A program made the position numbers and the translations under genes. From positions 1,302,001 to 1,366,000 of the forward strand of contig JAZKDB010000002.1 in NCBI GenBank assembly GCA_040387755.1: 64,000 bases of DNA, given 5' to 3'. This DNA is from Rurimicrobium sp040387755. Its GTDB lineage: Bacteria; Bacteroidota; Bacteroidia; Chitinophagales; Chitinophagaceae. This document shows positions 46,997-55,397 of this stretch, piece by piece (within the stretch, counting starts at the first letter, position 1; the number at the start of each line of letters is the position of its first letter). The notes under the pieces are model-generated. The model made no database searches, was not told the origin of the DNA, and worked only from the letters and a program-made list of their open reading frames with translations.

Positions 46997-48457
46997 CTAC
47001 AATTTACGGATAAAACTACCTAGCAAATCTTTAAACTGATAGCCTTCTGTGAAGCGGTTTTTACCCAATTTTTTATATTCAGAAAGCGCCCATAGAATAA
47101 ACTCAGAAAGGAAATGAATATCCTTTTTCAATACATTAGGTTGATAAGTTTGAATCAGCTTTTGTAAAGGTGTAACGGTATCTAATTGGTATTGATAATC
47201 TTTGTCACTATCCTCGTCCATCAATTCCAACTCATTTTCTGTAAACCAATCCATTATTTCTTTGTAAGGACTTCGTTCATTGGGGCGCTCCAGCTTTTCA
47301 ATTTTCGGAAAATACTCAGCAAACAAACTTTTTATGGCATCGCCCAATAATTGCTCCGCTACCTTTGCTGCTCCTTCCTGTTCACCTTCGTATACCAATT
47401 CTATCTTACCAGTAATTGCAGGAATGATGCCCATAAAATCAGAAAGACGAACTGTTGTTTTTTCTTCGCCGGATTTTAATACCCGACGCTCTGCAGTACT
47501 TAATAAATTCTCAAAAGCAGTGATACTCATCCTTGCACTCACACCACTTTTATAATCCACAAATTCACTTTTCCTGGCTTCAAAGCCAATCTGCTCCAAT
47601 AAGTCTTTGGCAAGACCCGGAACATAAATCGATTCTGTTTGTCGTTCATCCAAATGTGCTTCCTGCTCTGTAATTGTTCTTGCAATTTTGATTGTTTCGG
47701 GATAATGGGTTAAAATCTGAGAGCCTATTCTGTCTTTCAGAGGTGTTACGATACTTCCACGATTGGTATAATCTTCAGGATTAGCAGTGAAGACAAATTG
47801 CATATCCAAAGGCATGCGCACTTTGAATCCGCGGATTTGAATATCACCTTCCTGCAAAATATTAAAGAGCGCTACCTGAATTCTGGCCTGTAAATCGGGC
47901 AATTCATTAATGACAAAAATACAGCGATTGGCACGGGGTATCATACCAAAATGAATCACACGGTCATCGGCATAGGAGAGTTTTAAATTCGCGGCTTTGA
48001 TAGGGTCAATATCACCAATCAAATCTGCAACCGTCACATCCGGCGTGGCCAGTTTTTCAAAAAAACGATCGCTTCTATGCAACCATGCAATTGGTGTTTT
48101 GTCTCCCAATTCTGCAATCAGATCTTTAGCAAAACGAGAGATTGTATTAAAGGGATCATCGTTAATTTCAGAGCCTTCGACAAAAGGAATCCATTCGTCC
48201 AGCAAATTAACCATCAACCTTGCCAGCTTGGTTTTTGCCTGTCCTCGCAAACCCAATAAATTAATATTGTGCCGGGACAAAATAGCTCGTTCCAACTCCG
48301 GAATTACAGTATTTTCAAATCCCCAAACTCCTTCAAAAACCGCTTCACCTTTACTGATTTTCTCTCGTAAATTTTGCCTCAATTCATCCTTGATACTTTT
48401 ACTTTCGTATTTCGCTTTTTTAAGGGTGCCCAGTGTTTTTATTTTTGTGATATCCAT
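46997..48457 (-). CDS. AAA+ ATPase (MoxR/Mg-chelatase-like), partner of VWA protein
   Basis: 486 residues. Walker A is GLRGQAKTK (69-77). The Walker B region reads CIFVINELPDL, with Asn where Asp is usual, so the site is D-to-N in the Walker B Asp position but keeps the Glu. Sensor 1 is VFTANPEDYTNRG, and PLKDRIGSQI is the arginine-finger region. The architecture is that of the Mg-chelatase/MoxR clade; automatic annotations sometimes call it sigma-54 interacting, but no sigma-54 GAFTGA loop is present. It is encoded 54 bp after the VWA gene, and the pair probably forms a chaperone-like remodelling complex. Confidence 0.85.
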   Translation of the reverse strand: MDITKIKTLGTLKKAKYESKSIKDELRQNLREKISKGEAVFEGVWGFENTVIPELERAILSRHNINLLGLRGQAKTKLARLMVNLLDEWIPFVEGSEINDDPFNTISRFAKDLIAELGDKTPIAWLHRSDRFFEKLATPDVTVADLIGDIDPIKAANLKLSYADDRVIHFGMIPRANRCIFVINELPDLQARIQVALFNILQEGDIQIRGFKVRMPLDMQFVFTANPEDYTNRGSIVTPLKDRIGSQILTHYPETIKIARTITEQEAHLDERQTESIYVPGLAKDLLEQIGFEARKSEFVDYKSGVSARMSITAFENLLSTAERRVLKSGEEKTTVRLSDFMGIIPAITGKIELVYEGEQEGAAKVAEQLLGDAIKSLFAEYFPKIEKLERPNERSPYKEIMDWFTENELELMDEDSDKDYQYQLDTVTPLQKLIQTYQPNVLKKDIHFLSEFILWALSEYKKLGKNRFTEGYQFKDLLGSFIRKL

Positions 48458-48511
48458 TTTTTATTGCTGAATTTTATTGTAATGCTCTTCATCAGAGCGC
48501 ATGAGTTAACG

Positions 48512-49630
48512 CTATTTAATTCGTTTTTTACGATTGGTTTCATAATCCTCAAAAATCATCTCGCCCAAGCCTTTCAAACCTGTGTAAAAGGCTTTTCCCT
48601 GATTTGCTTCGGTAAAATGATTCACAAATTGTTGCAGATAAGGGTCGCTGGCAATCATAAATGTGGTGATGGGAATATGCAATTTGCGAGCTTGCTGTGC
48701 CTGAGTATAGCATTGTTCTACGATATATTCATCCAACCCAACACTGTTCTTATAATATGTGCCATCAGACTCACGAATACAACTGGGTTTACCATCCGTA
48801 ATCATAAAAATTTGCTTGTTGGTATTGCGTTTACGACGTAATAAATCCATAGCCAGCTGCAAACCGGCTACAGTGTTTGTATGAAAAGGACCCACTTGTA
48901 AATAAGGTAAATCTTTTATCGGAATTGTCCAGGCATCATTCCCAAAAACAAGTATATCCAATGTATCTTTTGGATATCGTGTGGTGATTAATTCTGCCAA
49001 AGCCATGGCTACTTTTTTTGCCGGAGTAATACGGTCTTCGCCATAGAGTATCATACTATGGCTGATGTCTATCATCAATACTGTGCTCATTTGTGCTTTA
49101 TACTGTGCATCTTCTACCACCAGATCATTTTCAGTAAGCCGAAATTCATCGGCACCATTATTGATTTGTGCATTTTTCAGGCTTTCTGTAAGTGAGATTC
49201 TATCCAATCCGTCACCAAAATGATACTCCCTGAATTCTCCTGTATGCTCATCTCCACTGCCAGAATACTTGGTTTTATGATTGCCTGAACCACTCTTTTT
49301 GAGGTTGCCAAAAATTTGCTTTAATGCTTGCTGACGAATAGAACGTTCTGTCTTAGGGGTTATTTTCATTCCTCCTTCGCCATCATTATCCGTAGCTTCA
49401 CGGATGTAGCCTTTTTTCTTCAAATCTTCTACAAAGTCATCTATTGAGTACTCTGGAGTAGATAATTTATACTCAACATCCAGTTCGCGCATCCAGTCAA
49501 TTGCCTCTTCAAAATCCCCGGAAGTATGGGTAATTAATTCCGTAAAAATGGCGAAGAGTCTGTCAAATGGTGAAATTTCCGGAGTTTCATATTGTCCGAA
49601 AACGAAACCTTTTCTGTTGCTCTCATTCAT
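48512..49630 (-). CDS. VWA-domain protein (MIDAS), partner of the AAA+ ATPase
   Basis: 372 residues. Residues 1-110 are helical and acidic (DVEYKLSTPEYSIDDFVEDL). A Gly/Ser/His linker follows (~112-135). The von Willebrand A domain (~182-360) has a complete MIDAS: DISHS (D188, S190, S192), a Thr in NTVAGLQLA, and an Asp in FMITDGKPS. VWA proteins encoded next to MoxR-type ATPases act as adaptors that bind metal or protein substrates. It is the first gene of the pair; no other partner gene is near. Confidence 0.87.
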   Translation of the reverse strand: MNESNRKGFVFGQYETPEISPFDRLFAIFTELITHTSGDFEEAIDWMRELDVEYKLSTPEYSIDDFVEDLKKKGYIREATDNDGEGGMKITPKTERSIRQQALKQIFGNLKKSGSGNHKTKYSGSGDEHTGEFREYHFGDGLDRISLTESLKNAQINNGADEFRLTENDLVVEDAQYKAQMSTVLMIDISHSMILYGEDRITPAKKVAMALAELITTRYPKDTLDILVFGNDAWTIPIKDLPYLQVGPFHTNTVAGLQLAMDLLRRKRNTNKQIFMITDGKPSCIRESDGTYYKNSVGLDEYIVEQCYTQAQQARKLHIPITTFMIASDPYLQQFVNHFTEANQGKAFYTGLKGLGEMIFEDYETNRKKRIK

Positions 49631-49932
49631 AAGGCATAAAATTAGGGGTATTCATAACAATCTTAAAAAGGATTTAAATATGCAATGATGCTCAAATTCT
49701 ATTATTCATTTTGAAATCAGGATTTAGAAAACTACCGAAGACTGAAATTAATAATCTATGCGTATTACATAAAGAATAACTTAGCAGGGTTCATTTCAAA
49801 TGATATAATACAATCATTTCTGGCATTCACTTTCACGTCTCATAAAAAAAGAACACGGGCGAGAGATGATAGACAAAAATTGTTTAAACCTGCATCAAAC
49901 GAAGATAAAAACAATGGTAGCTAACGTATAAA
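49631..49932. other. Intergenic gap, nothing recognised
   Basis: 302 bases between two minus-strand genes. It is A+T-rich. I see no ORF, hairpin with a T-run, or exact TAnnTTTG element. Confidence 0.5.
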
Positions 49933-52428
49933 CTATAAACCCAACAGATTTTTACGTTTTCTCTTTCCTTCATTATTTTGATTTCCCTCCTGAGGAATTG
50001 CCTTTCCTACCAGACGAATATTCATTTTATCATCTGCCCCGTCTGCTACATTTAGGTGGACTACAATACCTCTATTCCTTTTCTCCGCCTTTGCTTCTTC
50101 ATCTAATATCACCTTATCATTTTTTGGATTGCGTAAGGGTATATCTACATTAATATTGGTACCCTTACCGAAGGAATAAACACCTTCAACATCAGCATTA
50201 ATCACATCTGAAGAAATTTTTACCGGGTAAATCCTGATGATTTCGCCCTTAATATCAAGCTTGCCTTTTAGATTAGCAATACCAATAGTTGAAAAATTTC
50301 GACGCGGGAAAACATAGCGTCCCACATTCTTAATCGGAGCAAATTCAACTAAAGCACTATTCTTTAATTCATAAAATGCAATACCATTAATGGAATGCGG
50401 AATCATTTGACCATTATCCCTGATTGCACCCGACAGATTAGCTTTCAGGAAAAAATCGCCTTTAATATTTTGATGCGTCACTGTACTTTGTCCAAAATTG
50501 CCGAAGGCGGCAAAAAAATCATTTACCCGAACATGTTCAACAGAAGCATCCATTGTAAAGTCATTGATCTGCCCTTTCTGAAACAGATGCCCGCTCATAG
50601 ATACACTTCCGCCTGCATGTTGCAAACTGGCGTTTTGTATATCAATACCGTTTTGATTTAACCTCACTAATGCTTCAATGTCGTTAGCGGAAAATTTTTG
50701 ATACTTAATCGCTTTGACATTCATCCTTAATTGAACGCCGCTTTGCTCCAATACAGCATCTAATTGAGCTGACAAGCGACCAATACTATTGGATGGACGA
50801 TTTGACGCAGGCGCACTCACGACAGTTGTTTTAGAGCGTGCTCCTAAGAAATTTTTATACTCATTAAGATCAATTTGAGTACTGCGGACATACCAATCCA
50901 ACAGAATTTTCTCCGGAGCGGTATAGAAAAAATTGAGCAGGTTTTGCACACTCCCATCCATGCTTAATGCATTGCTGCCATGCTGCACTTTAATATTACG
51001 CATATATAAGTCGCTTCCTCTGAAATTCAATTCGGCTTGGGTATTTTTAAAAAGCAATTGTCTGGGTAAATAAGTGATTTCTGCGTCTTTCAGTATAGCA
51101 TCACCAATAATAAAAGGTTGAGTGGTATCATTATTTCTAATTCCACCCTTAAATTTTAAATTAAGACTGACTAAACCTTTGCCCAGATGAAAACTATTGT
51201 TGCTAATTATTGGATTAAGTTTTTCAAGATTAAAAGACGACCGAAACCGGCCGGATAAAACAGGGCTGATTAAATTGCGCACCCGAAGACTATCAGCAGA
51301 GAATTCAATATCGGACCAGGTTCCCGAAAAATCATTTAAGGCAATGACAGAATTTAAATCATTGACCGCCAGATGCGCATGAACGCGGTTTAGAAAATAA
51401 CCTGTAAAACTGCAATGGGTAATTTTATTACCATGGCCTTCCAGTATATTATTCTTTACCTGCCATCTTGCGTATACTACTGGTTCATTTCGTTTCTGAT
51501 CTTTACCCGAAACACTTACCTGTACATTCAGTGGCTTTTTTACATCAACCAGAGCCAGTTTTTCCTGAATATGAGTAGACAAAAGAGTACGCGCTTCCTG
51601 ATAAGGAATGTTACTGGCGCTGAATTCCAATTTAAAAATTATGGGTTGATAGGCTAAAAAAATTTTTGCACCAACGGAGATATCATTGCCCTCAATGTCT
51701 AATTTTCTGGATGGAACACTAAGAATCTTCTTCGACGAATTGTATTGAGCATGTAAAATTCCCGAGACATGTTTGCTCTTCAAAAATGGACCGTTAGGAT
51801 TATAAAAATCCATTCCTCTAACCAACATATTCATGTCTACAAATGCCCGCCAACCATTATCTACATAATCAAATCGGCCTTCCATTTGCTTTACTTCAAC
51901 ATCAAATTTTTTCTTGTTCTTTTTATCTTCATATACAAAATGAATATTGTCAAAAAAGAAATGGTTAAGTTTAGGTTGAGACTTTTTGCCTGAAGAATCC
52001 CTGACGGCTTTGGTGACAAAAATATTGGTATTGCTATATCCCAGAGCATCAGTAAAAAGGTAAATGGTGCCATCTTCAATATGGATATCGCGAATTCGGG
52101 GTGTACTCCTTAAAATTGAAAAAGCATTTAGGGTAATATGGACTTTTTCAGCCTTTAATAAATTATGTCCATGTTTTAAGAATAAACTATCTCGCAGCAA
52201 GACCTTACTTAATGAAACGGATATTGCAGGAAAACCTTTAACCAGCGATGGCTCCATTGATTCTACAGTCAGGCTGCCATTTATATCTTCGTTGAGCTGA
52301 TCTGTAATGGAAGCCAGAAGTTCTTCCTTATGAAAATTGACGTAAACTGCAATGCCCATCCAGCCGGTTAATATAAAAACAAAAGCTATACCAATTGTTC
52401 TAAATGTAACTTTAAATACACGCTTCAT
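49933..52428 (-). CDS. AsmA-like envelope protein
   Basis: 831 residues from the ATG at 52428 (the upstream TTG at 52449 is less likely). One transmembrane segment near the N-terminus (IGIAFVFILTGWMGIAVYV) is followed by the AsmA opening: LLASITDQLNEDINGSLTVESMEPSLVKGFPAISVSL (in part), with RDS and DIHIEDGTIYL strands. The long middle is repetitive beta-strand, and residues ~560-800 match an AsmA_2-like C-terminal region (GDFFLKANLSG, ANLKGKLDIKGEIIRIYPV). AsmA/TamB/YhdP relatives form periplasmic beta-taco bridges for lipid transport to the outer membrane; this role is inferred. It ends with a basic stretch (KRKRKN). Confidence 0.82.
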   Translation of the reverse strand: MKRVFKVTFRTIGIAFVFILTGWMGIAVYVNFHKEELLASITDQLNEDINGSLTVESMEPSLVKGFPAISVSLSKVLLRDSLFLKHGHNLLKAEKVHITLNAFSILRSTPRIRDIHIEDGTIYLFTDALGYSNTNIFVTKAVRDSSGKKSQPKLNHFFFDNIHFVYEDKKNKKKFDVEVKQMEGRFDYVDNGWRAFVDMNMLVRGMDFYNPNGPFLKSKHVSGILHAQYNSSKKILSVPSRKLDIEGNDISVGAKIFLAYQPIIFKLEFSASNIPYQEARTLLSTHIQEKLALVDVKKPLNVQVSVSGKDQKRNEPVVYARWQVKNNILEGHGNKITHCSFTGYFLNRVHAHLAVNDLNSVIALNDFSGTWSDIEFSADSLRVRNLISPVLSGRFRSSFNLEKLNPIISNNSFHLGKGLVSLNLKFKGGIRNNDTTQPFIIGDAILKDAEITYLPRQLLFKNTQAELNFRGSDLYMRNIKVQHGSNALSMDGSVQNLLNFFYTAPEKILLDWYVRSTQIDLNEYKNFLGARSKTTVVSAPASNRPSNSIGRLSAQLDAVLEQSGVQLRMNVKAIKYQKFSANDIEALVRLNQNGIDIQNASLQHAGGSVSMSGHLFQKGQINDFTMDASVEHVRVNDFFAAFGNFGQSTVTHQNIKGDFFLKANLSGAIRDNGQMIPHSINGIAFYELKNSALVEFAPIKNVGRYVFPRRNFSTIGIANLKGKLDIKGEIIRIYPVKISSDVINADVEGVYSFGKGTNINVDIPLRNPKNDKVILDEEAKAEKRNRGIVVHLNVADGADDKMNIRLVGKAIPQEGNQNNEGKRKRKNLLGL

Positions 52429-52564
52429 AATCTCTGCAATACGGTTCAAAGTATCTACCTAAATATACCAAATATTTTAGAGTAATTACAGAACCTGTAA
52501 ATTATGAAACTATAAATGGGCATATTGTAAATCAATTTGATGAAGCATCTGAAACACCCAAAAT

Positions 52565-52600
52565 AGGAAAGGAGCTACAAGTGCAGCTCCTTTCCTTTAG
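52565..52600 (-). terminator. Terminator after the GxxxG-repeat protein gene
   Basis: AGGAAAGGAGCT (52565-52576) and AGCTCCTTTCCT (52585-52596) form a perfect 12-bp stem with an 8-base loop. On the minus strand it is followed by ATTTT, 18 bp past the stop at 52615. Confidence 0.75.
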
Positions 52601-52614
52601 TTTCAAAATATTTC

Positions 52615-52995
52615 CTATGGATTTTTAACTTCCTCTTTCTTAACCTCTTTTTCCTCTATGATGGGCTCACCAATCTGACCACCCAATACACGCCAGTTTT
52701 CAATTTCAGGCTTTTTCTCAACAGGTTTACGGCGCGCCTTCTGCATTACCTCATTGTGCTGGGTTATAACTGCAGAAAGGCTATCAGCCACGTGCTTCTG
52801 TTCCGCCATTTGTTTAGCAGCACCTTGAGCAATCCCTTCTTCAATTCCTGCTGCTGTACCAGTTTTTACTCCTTCCGTATTACCAACTGCAAAACCTTCG
52901 TCGTAGGCCGCTTTTTTAAATTTAGGGAACGCCAAATACCCCCCAACTGCACTAATAACAATGCCTAAAATGATACCAATTACTAGATTTTTCAT
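52615..52995 (-). CDS. Membrane-anchored protein with seven GxxxG steps
   Basis: 126 residues from the ATG at 52995 (a TTG two codons earlier is unlikely). A transmembrane anchor (about 4-23) is followed by a predicted helix in which Gly recurs every fourth residue: G34, 38, 42, 46, 50, 54, 58 (GFAVGNTEGVKTGTAAGIEE in part). A coiled segment (~60-85) and a Lys/Glu-rich tail follow. Glycine-zipper stretches like this make tight helix pairs, as in FliH/YscL stalks. No family is recognised. It is divergent from the J-domain/KTSC gene. Confidence 0.65.
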   Translation of the reverse strand: MKNLVIGIILGIVISAVGGYLAFPKFKKAAYDEGFAVGNTEGVKTGTAAGIEEGIAQGAAKQMAEQKHVADSLSAVITQHNEVMQKARRKPVEKKPEIENWRVLGGQIGEPIIEEKEVKKEEVKNP

Positions 52996-53244
52996 AAGCA
53001 AAACTGTTTAGTTATATTTTATTTGTTGTATAAAGATGAGTAAAAGTATTTTTTTGCCTCTAAAATAGCAAGGGTAAGTTACTATTTTTTTGCTTACCAT
53101 TAAACGAATTGTTTCGCTTTCTCCGCTAATAGCATGGCAAAAAAGCGCTCATGATTCTGTCTTGAAGAAAATACGTTAAGATTATTTTAAGGTTTGAAAC
53201 ACCTTTGGTATATAAATTTTTTCAATTCCCTCTCATCTTTATTG

Positions 53245-53252
53245 TACATTTG
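53245..53252 (+). promoter_or_regulatory. -7 element of the J-domain/KTSC gene
   Basis: TACATTTG matches the consensus; the -33 region is only T-rich. Transcription would begin near 53259, so the hairpin at 53265 would be almost the first thing transcribed. Confidence 0.5.
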
Positions 53253-53264
53253 CACAAATTATCG

Positions 53265-53314
53265 ATAAAAGGAGCTGCATGCTTTGTGGCTCCTTTTATT
53301 TTAATACAAAGCAT
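53265..53314 (+). promoter_or_regulatory. Attenuator-like leader: terminator hairpin with alternative pairing
   Basis: ATAAAAGGAGC (53265-53275) and GCTCCTTTTAT (53289-53299) form a perfect 11-bp stem followed by TTTTAAT, a terminator shape, yet it lies upstream of the start codon at 53325. ATGCTTTGT (53279-53287) in its loop is complementary to ACAAAGCAT (53306-53314) downstream. The second pairing would trap the terminator's 3' arm in its own loop, so the two are mutually exclusive (or form a pseudoknot). Confidence 0.5.
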
Positions 53315-53324
53315 CTGACATAAT

Positions 53325-53771
53325 ATGAAAAGAATTATTGAACATAGAAAATTTTTGGGTGTAGACAAAACAGCTGATTTGAAAGAATTGAAATCTGTTT
53401 ATCGCAACCTGATGAAAGAATGGCATCCTGACAAATTTGTTGACAATGAGGAAGGCAGAATTGATGCTGAAGAAAAAAGCAAAAAACTTATTGAAGCATA
53501 CCACTTTTTGGTGAGTATAGCCCCCGAAACCATTGCACAATCATTAGAGCAATATAATGAGACTATTTCTACATCTCAGATACTGCATTATTCTTACGAG
53601 AAACAACTTTTGCAGCTCAATTTTGTGGATGGCAGTAGTTATGAATATTTCGGAGTCCCCAAAACATTATACAATAAACTTTGTGGTTCGGACGCACCAG
53701 CAAGATTTTGCCGTAGAAATATCTACAATGAATTTGTATACCGCAAGGTGAGCAAAGCTGTAGAAGCTTAA
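53325..53771 (+). CDS. J-domain protein fused to a KTSC domain
   Basis: 148 residues. Residues ~6-65 are a DnaJ J-domain with the HPD motif at 34-36 (MKEWHPDKF) but a short helix I. Residues ~80-145 are a KTSC domain: ILHYSYEKQLLQLNFVDGSSYEYFGVPKTLYNKL in part, ending SDAPARFCRRNIYNEFVYRKV-like. KTSC domains are small, often next to RNA-processing or lysyl-tRNA synthetase-type proteins, with unclear function. The J-domain should stimulate an Hsp70 (DnaK). The leader carries an attenuator-like structure. Confidence 0.85.
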   Translation: MKRIIEHRKFLGVDKTADLKELKSVYRNLMKEWHPDKFVDNEEGRIDAEEKSKKLIEAYHFLVSIAPETIAQSLEQYNETISTSQILHYSYEKQLLQLNFVDGSSYEYFGVPKTLYNKLCGSDAPARFCRRNIYNEFVYRKVSKAVEA

Positions 53772-53789
53772 TGAAAATATTACCTCAAG

Positions 53790-53826
53790 CAAAAAAAGCG
53801 AAACCCAATCGGTTTCGCTTTTTTAA
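53790..53826. terminator. Bidirectional terminator between the J-domain gene and peroxiredoxin gene
   Basis: AAAAAGCGAAACC (53793-53804 region) pairs with GGTTTCGCTTTTTT (53811-53824), loop CAATC, with A- and T-runs on both sides. Confidence 0.9.
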
Positions 53827-53855
53827 TGTTTAATACTCTTCTATTTTAAGTGTAT

Positions 53856-54491
53856 TCAAGACTTGGGCTGTTCAGTATACCTTAAATATGGTTTTACAAC
53901 CCTAATCTCATTATTGAATTTTTTTTCAGCATCTTCAGTACTAATAGAGTTGGCTACTATTACATCATCTCCTTGCTTCCAATCTGCAGGGGTAGCTATT
54001 GGAAAATCAGCACTAAGTTGCAATGAATCAATTACCCTTAATACTTCTGTGAAATTTCTTCCCGTTGAAGCAGGATAGGTAATGGTGAGTTTCACCTTCT
54101 TATCTGGCCCAATAATAAATAGTGAACGAACAGTAAATGTTTCAGAAGCATTAGGATGTATCATATCATACAAATTAGCCACAACACGATTATCGTCGGC
54201 AATAATGGGAAAATCCACCAGAGTCTTTTGTGTTTCATTAATATCCGGAATCCAGGAACCATGTTTCTCTAAAGAATCCACGCTAACAGCTAGTACCTTT
54301 ACATTTCTCTTGGCAAACTCATCTTTTAGCTGTGCCGTACGACCTAACTCAGTAGTACATACAGGTGTAAAGTCGGCAGGATGAGAAAAAAGGACACCCC
54401 AACTGTCGCCTAAATAATGATGAAAAGAAATTGCACCATTTGTGGTTTCTGCATTAAAATCTGGAGCAATATCTCCGAGCCTGATTGACAT
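53856..54491 (-). CDS. 1-Cys peroxiredoxin, Prx6 type
   Basis: 211 residues. The active-site loop is HPADFTPVCTTE with peroxidatic C45, followed by the Arg in VVKPYLRY-type C-terminal arm. DRVVANLYDMIHPN-like and VRSLFIIGPDKKVKLTITYP segments are typical of the Prx6 group, as is the length. Only C45 is in a redox-active position, so it works as a 1-Cys enzyme that reduces hydrogen peroxide or lipid peroxides with an outside thiol. Cytoplasmic (no signal peptide). Monocistronic. Confidence 0.93.
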   Translation of the reverse strand: MSIRLGDIAPDFNAETTNGAISFHHYLGDSWGVLFSHPADFTPVCTTELGRTAQLKDEFAKRNVKVLAVSVDSLEKHGSWIPDINETQKTLVDFPIIADDNRVVANLYDMIHPNASETFTVRSLFIIGPDKKVKLTITYPASTGRNFTEVLRVIDSLQLSADFPIATPADWKQGDDVIVANSISTEDAEKKFNNEIRVVKPYLRYTEQPKS

Positions 54492-54637
54492 AGATTTACT
54501 TTTTAAAAGGTTAAAACAATTATTGCAAGTTAGAATGCAATATTGTTAAGAGACTATCAAATTTTAATAAAGGCTAACAGCCTAATACTATTTAATTTCT
54601 TTTCTAATCCGATAATTTCTGAATCCTCAATCTATAA

Positions 54638-55333
54638 CTAGTCTAAAGCAAAACAAACCGATACATTAGCAATAATTTCAATTTCACCAATGGCCAGCGT
54701 TTCTGCCTGCGTCTGATCTGCTGCACCCATTGATGTTTGCATCATATTCTTGTACATGGGCATTGGGTAATTAGCTTGACTATTGTCATTCACTAAAATA
54801 GCTTTACCTATTTTTTGTCCAAGAGCCGAAACATAATCATCAGCTTTGCTTCTGGCATCTTTAATTGCCATCTTACGTGCTTCAGATTGCAGGCTTTTCA
54901 GTTTAGAAGATTTAAATTCTACATTATCGATTCTATTCACGCCTGCATCCACAAGGCCTGCAGAAAGCTCCGCATACTGGCTCAAATCCTTTAACTGAAT
55001 AGAAATGGCTTGGGTAGCTACAAAATTGTGCTTCTTCTTTTCGTAATCATAATTGGAATAGAGAGAAACATTTTGTGTCATTACATCCTCGGTGGGTATT
55101 TTCATTTTTCTGATAAACTGTAAAACCTTTTCAACCGCAATATCATTATCACGCTTTACTTGAGACGCTATTGCTCCTTTTGTTTCAATGGCTATATTGA
55201 TCAGTACCTGATCAGGCCTTGTTTTGATTTTCCCTTCACCACTAACACAAACTTGAGCAAGGTTGTTCTTTTGCTCCTGCGCCATTGCAGTAAACGACGA
55301 AAAGGTTAGCAAAGCAATAATTAGTTTCTTCAT
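54638..55333 (-). CDS. SIMPL-domain (DUF541) exported protein
   Basis: 231 residues. Signal peptide MKKLIIALLTFSSFTAMAQ, then the SIMPL fold: VCVSGEGKIKTRPDQVLINI, KIPTEDVMTQNVSLYS, ARKMAIKDARSKADDYVSALG and a final EIEIIANVSVCFALD-type strand. SIMPL/BP26 proteins are periplasmic oligomers linked with oxidative stress tolerance and membrane integrity; the molecular function is not established. It lies 64 bp after mfd, and TTTG-N21-TAGTATTG in that gap (minus strand) may give it its own promoter. Confidence 0.87.
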   Translation of the reverse strand: MKKLIIALLTFSSFTAMAQEQKNNLAQVCVSGEGKIKTRPDQVLINIAIETKGAIASQVKRDNDIAVEKVLQFIRKMKIPTEDVMTQNVSLYSNYDYEKKKHNFVATQAISIQLKDLSQYAELSAGLVDAGVNRIDNVEFKSSKLKSLQSEARKMAIKDARSKADDYVSALGQKIGKAILVNDNSQANYPMPMYKNMMQTSMGAADQTQAETLAIGEIEIIANVSVCFALD

Positions 55334-55397
55334 AATCTGTTAATTTAAGAATGTAAGACAATACTAGTGTTTCAAAGTTCAATCAAACAAAGCGCAT

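Larger units (their letters stand above)
52996..53324. other. Divergent intergenic region with attenuator-like leader
   Basis: 329 bases between the GxxxG protein gene (minus) and the J-domain gene (plus). It contains a plus-strand -7 element (53245-53252) and a terminator-like hairpin (53265-53299) with a competing downstream pairing, described separately. The part from 52996 to 53220 shows no further structure to me. Confidence 0.5.
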
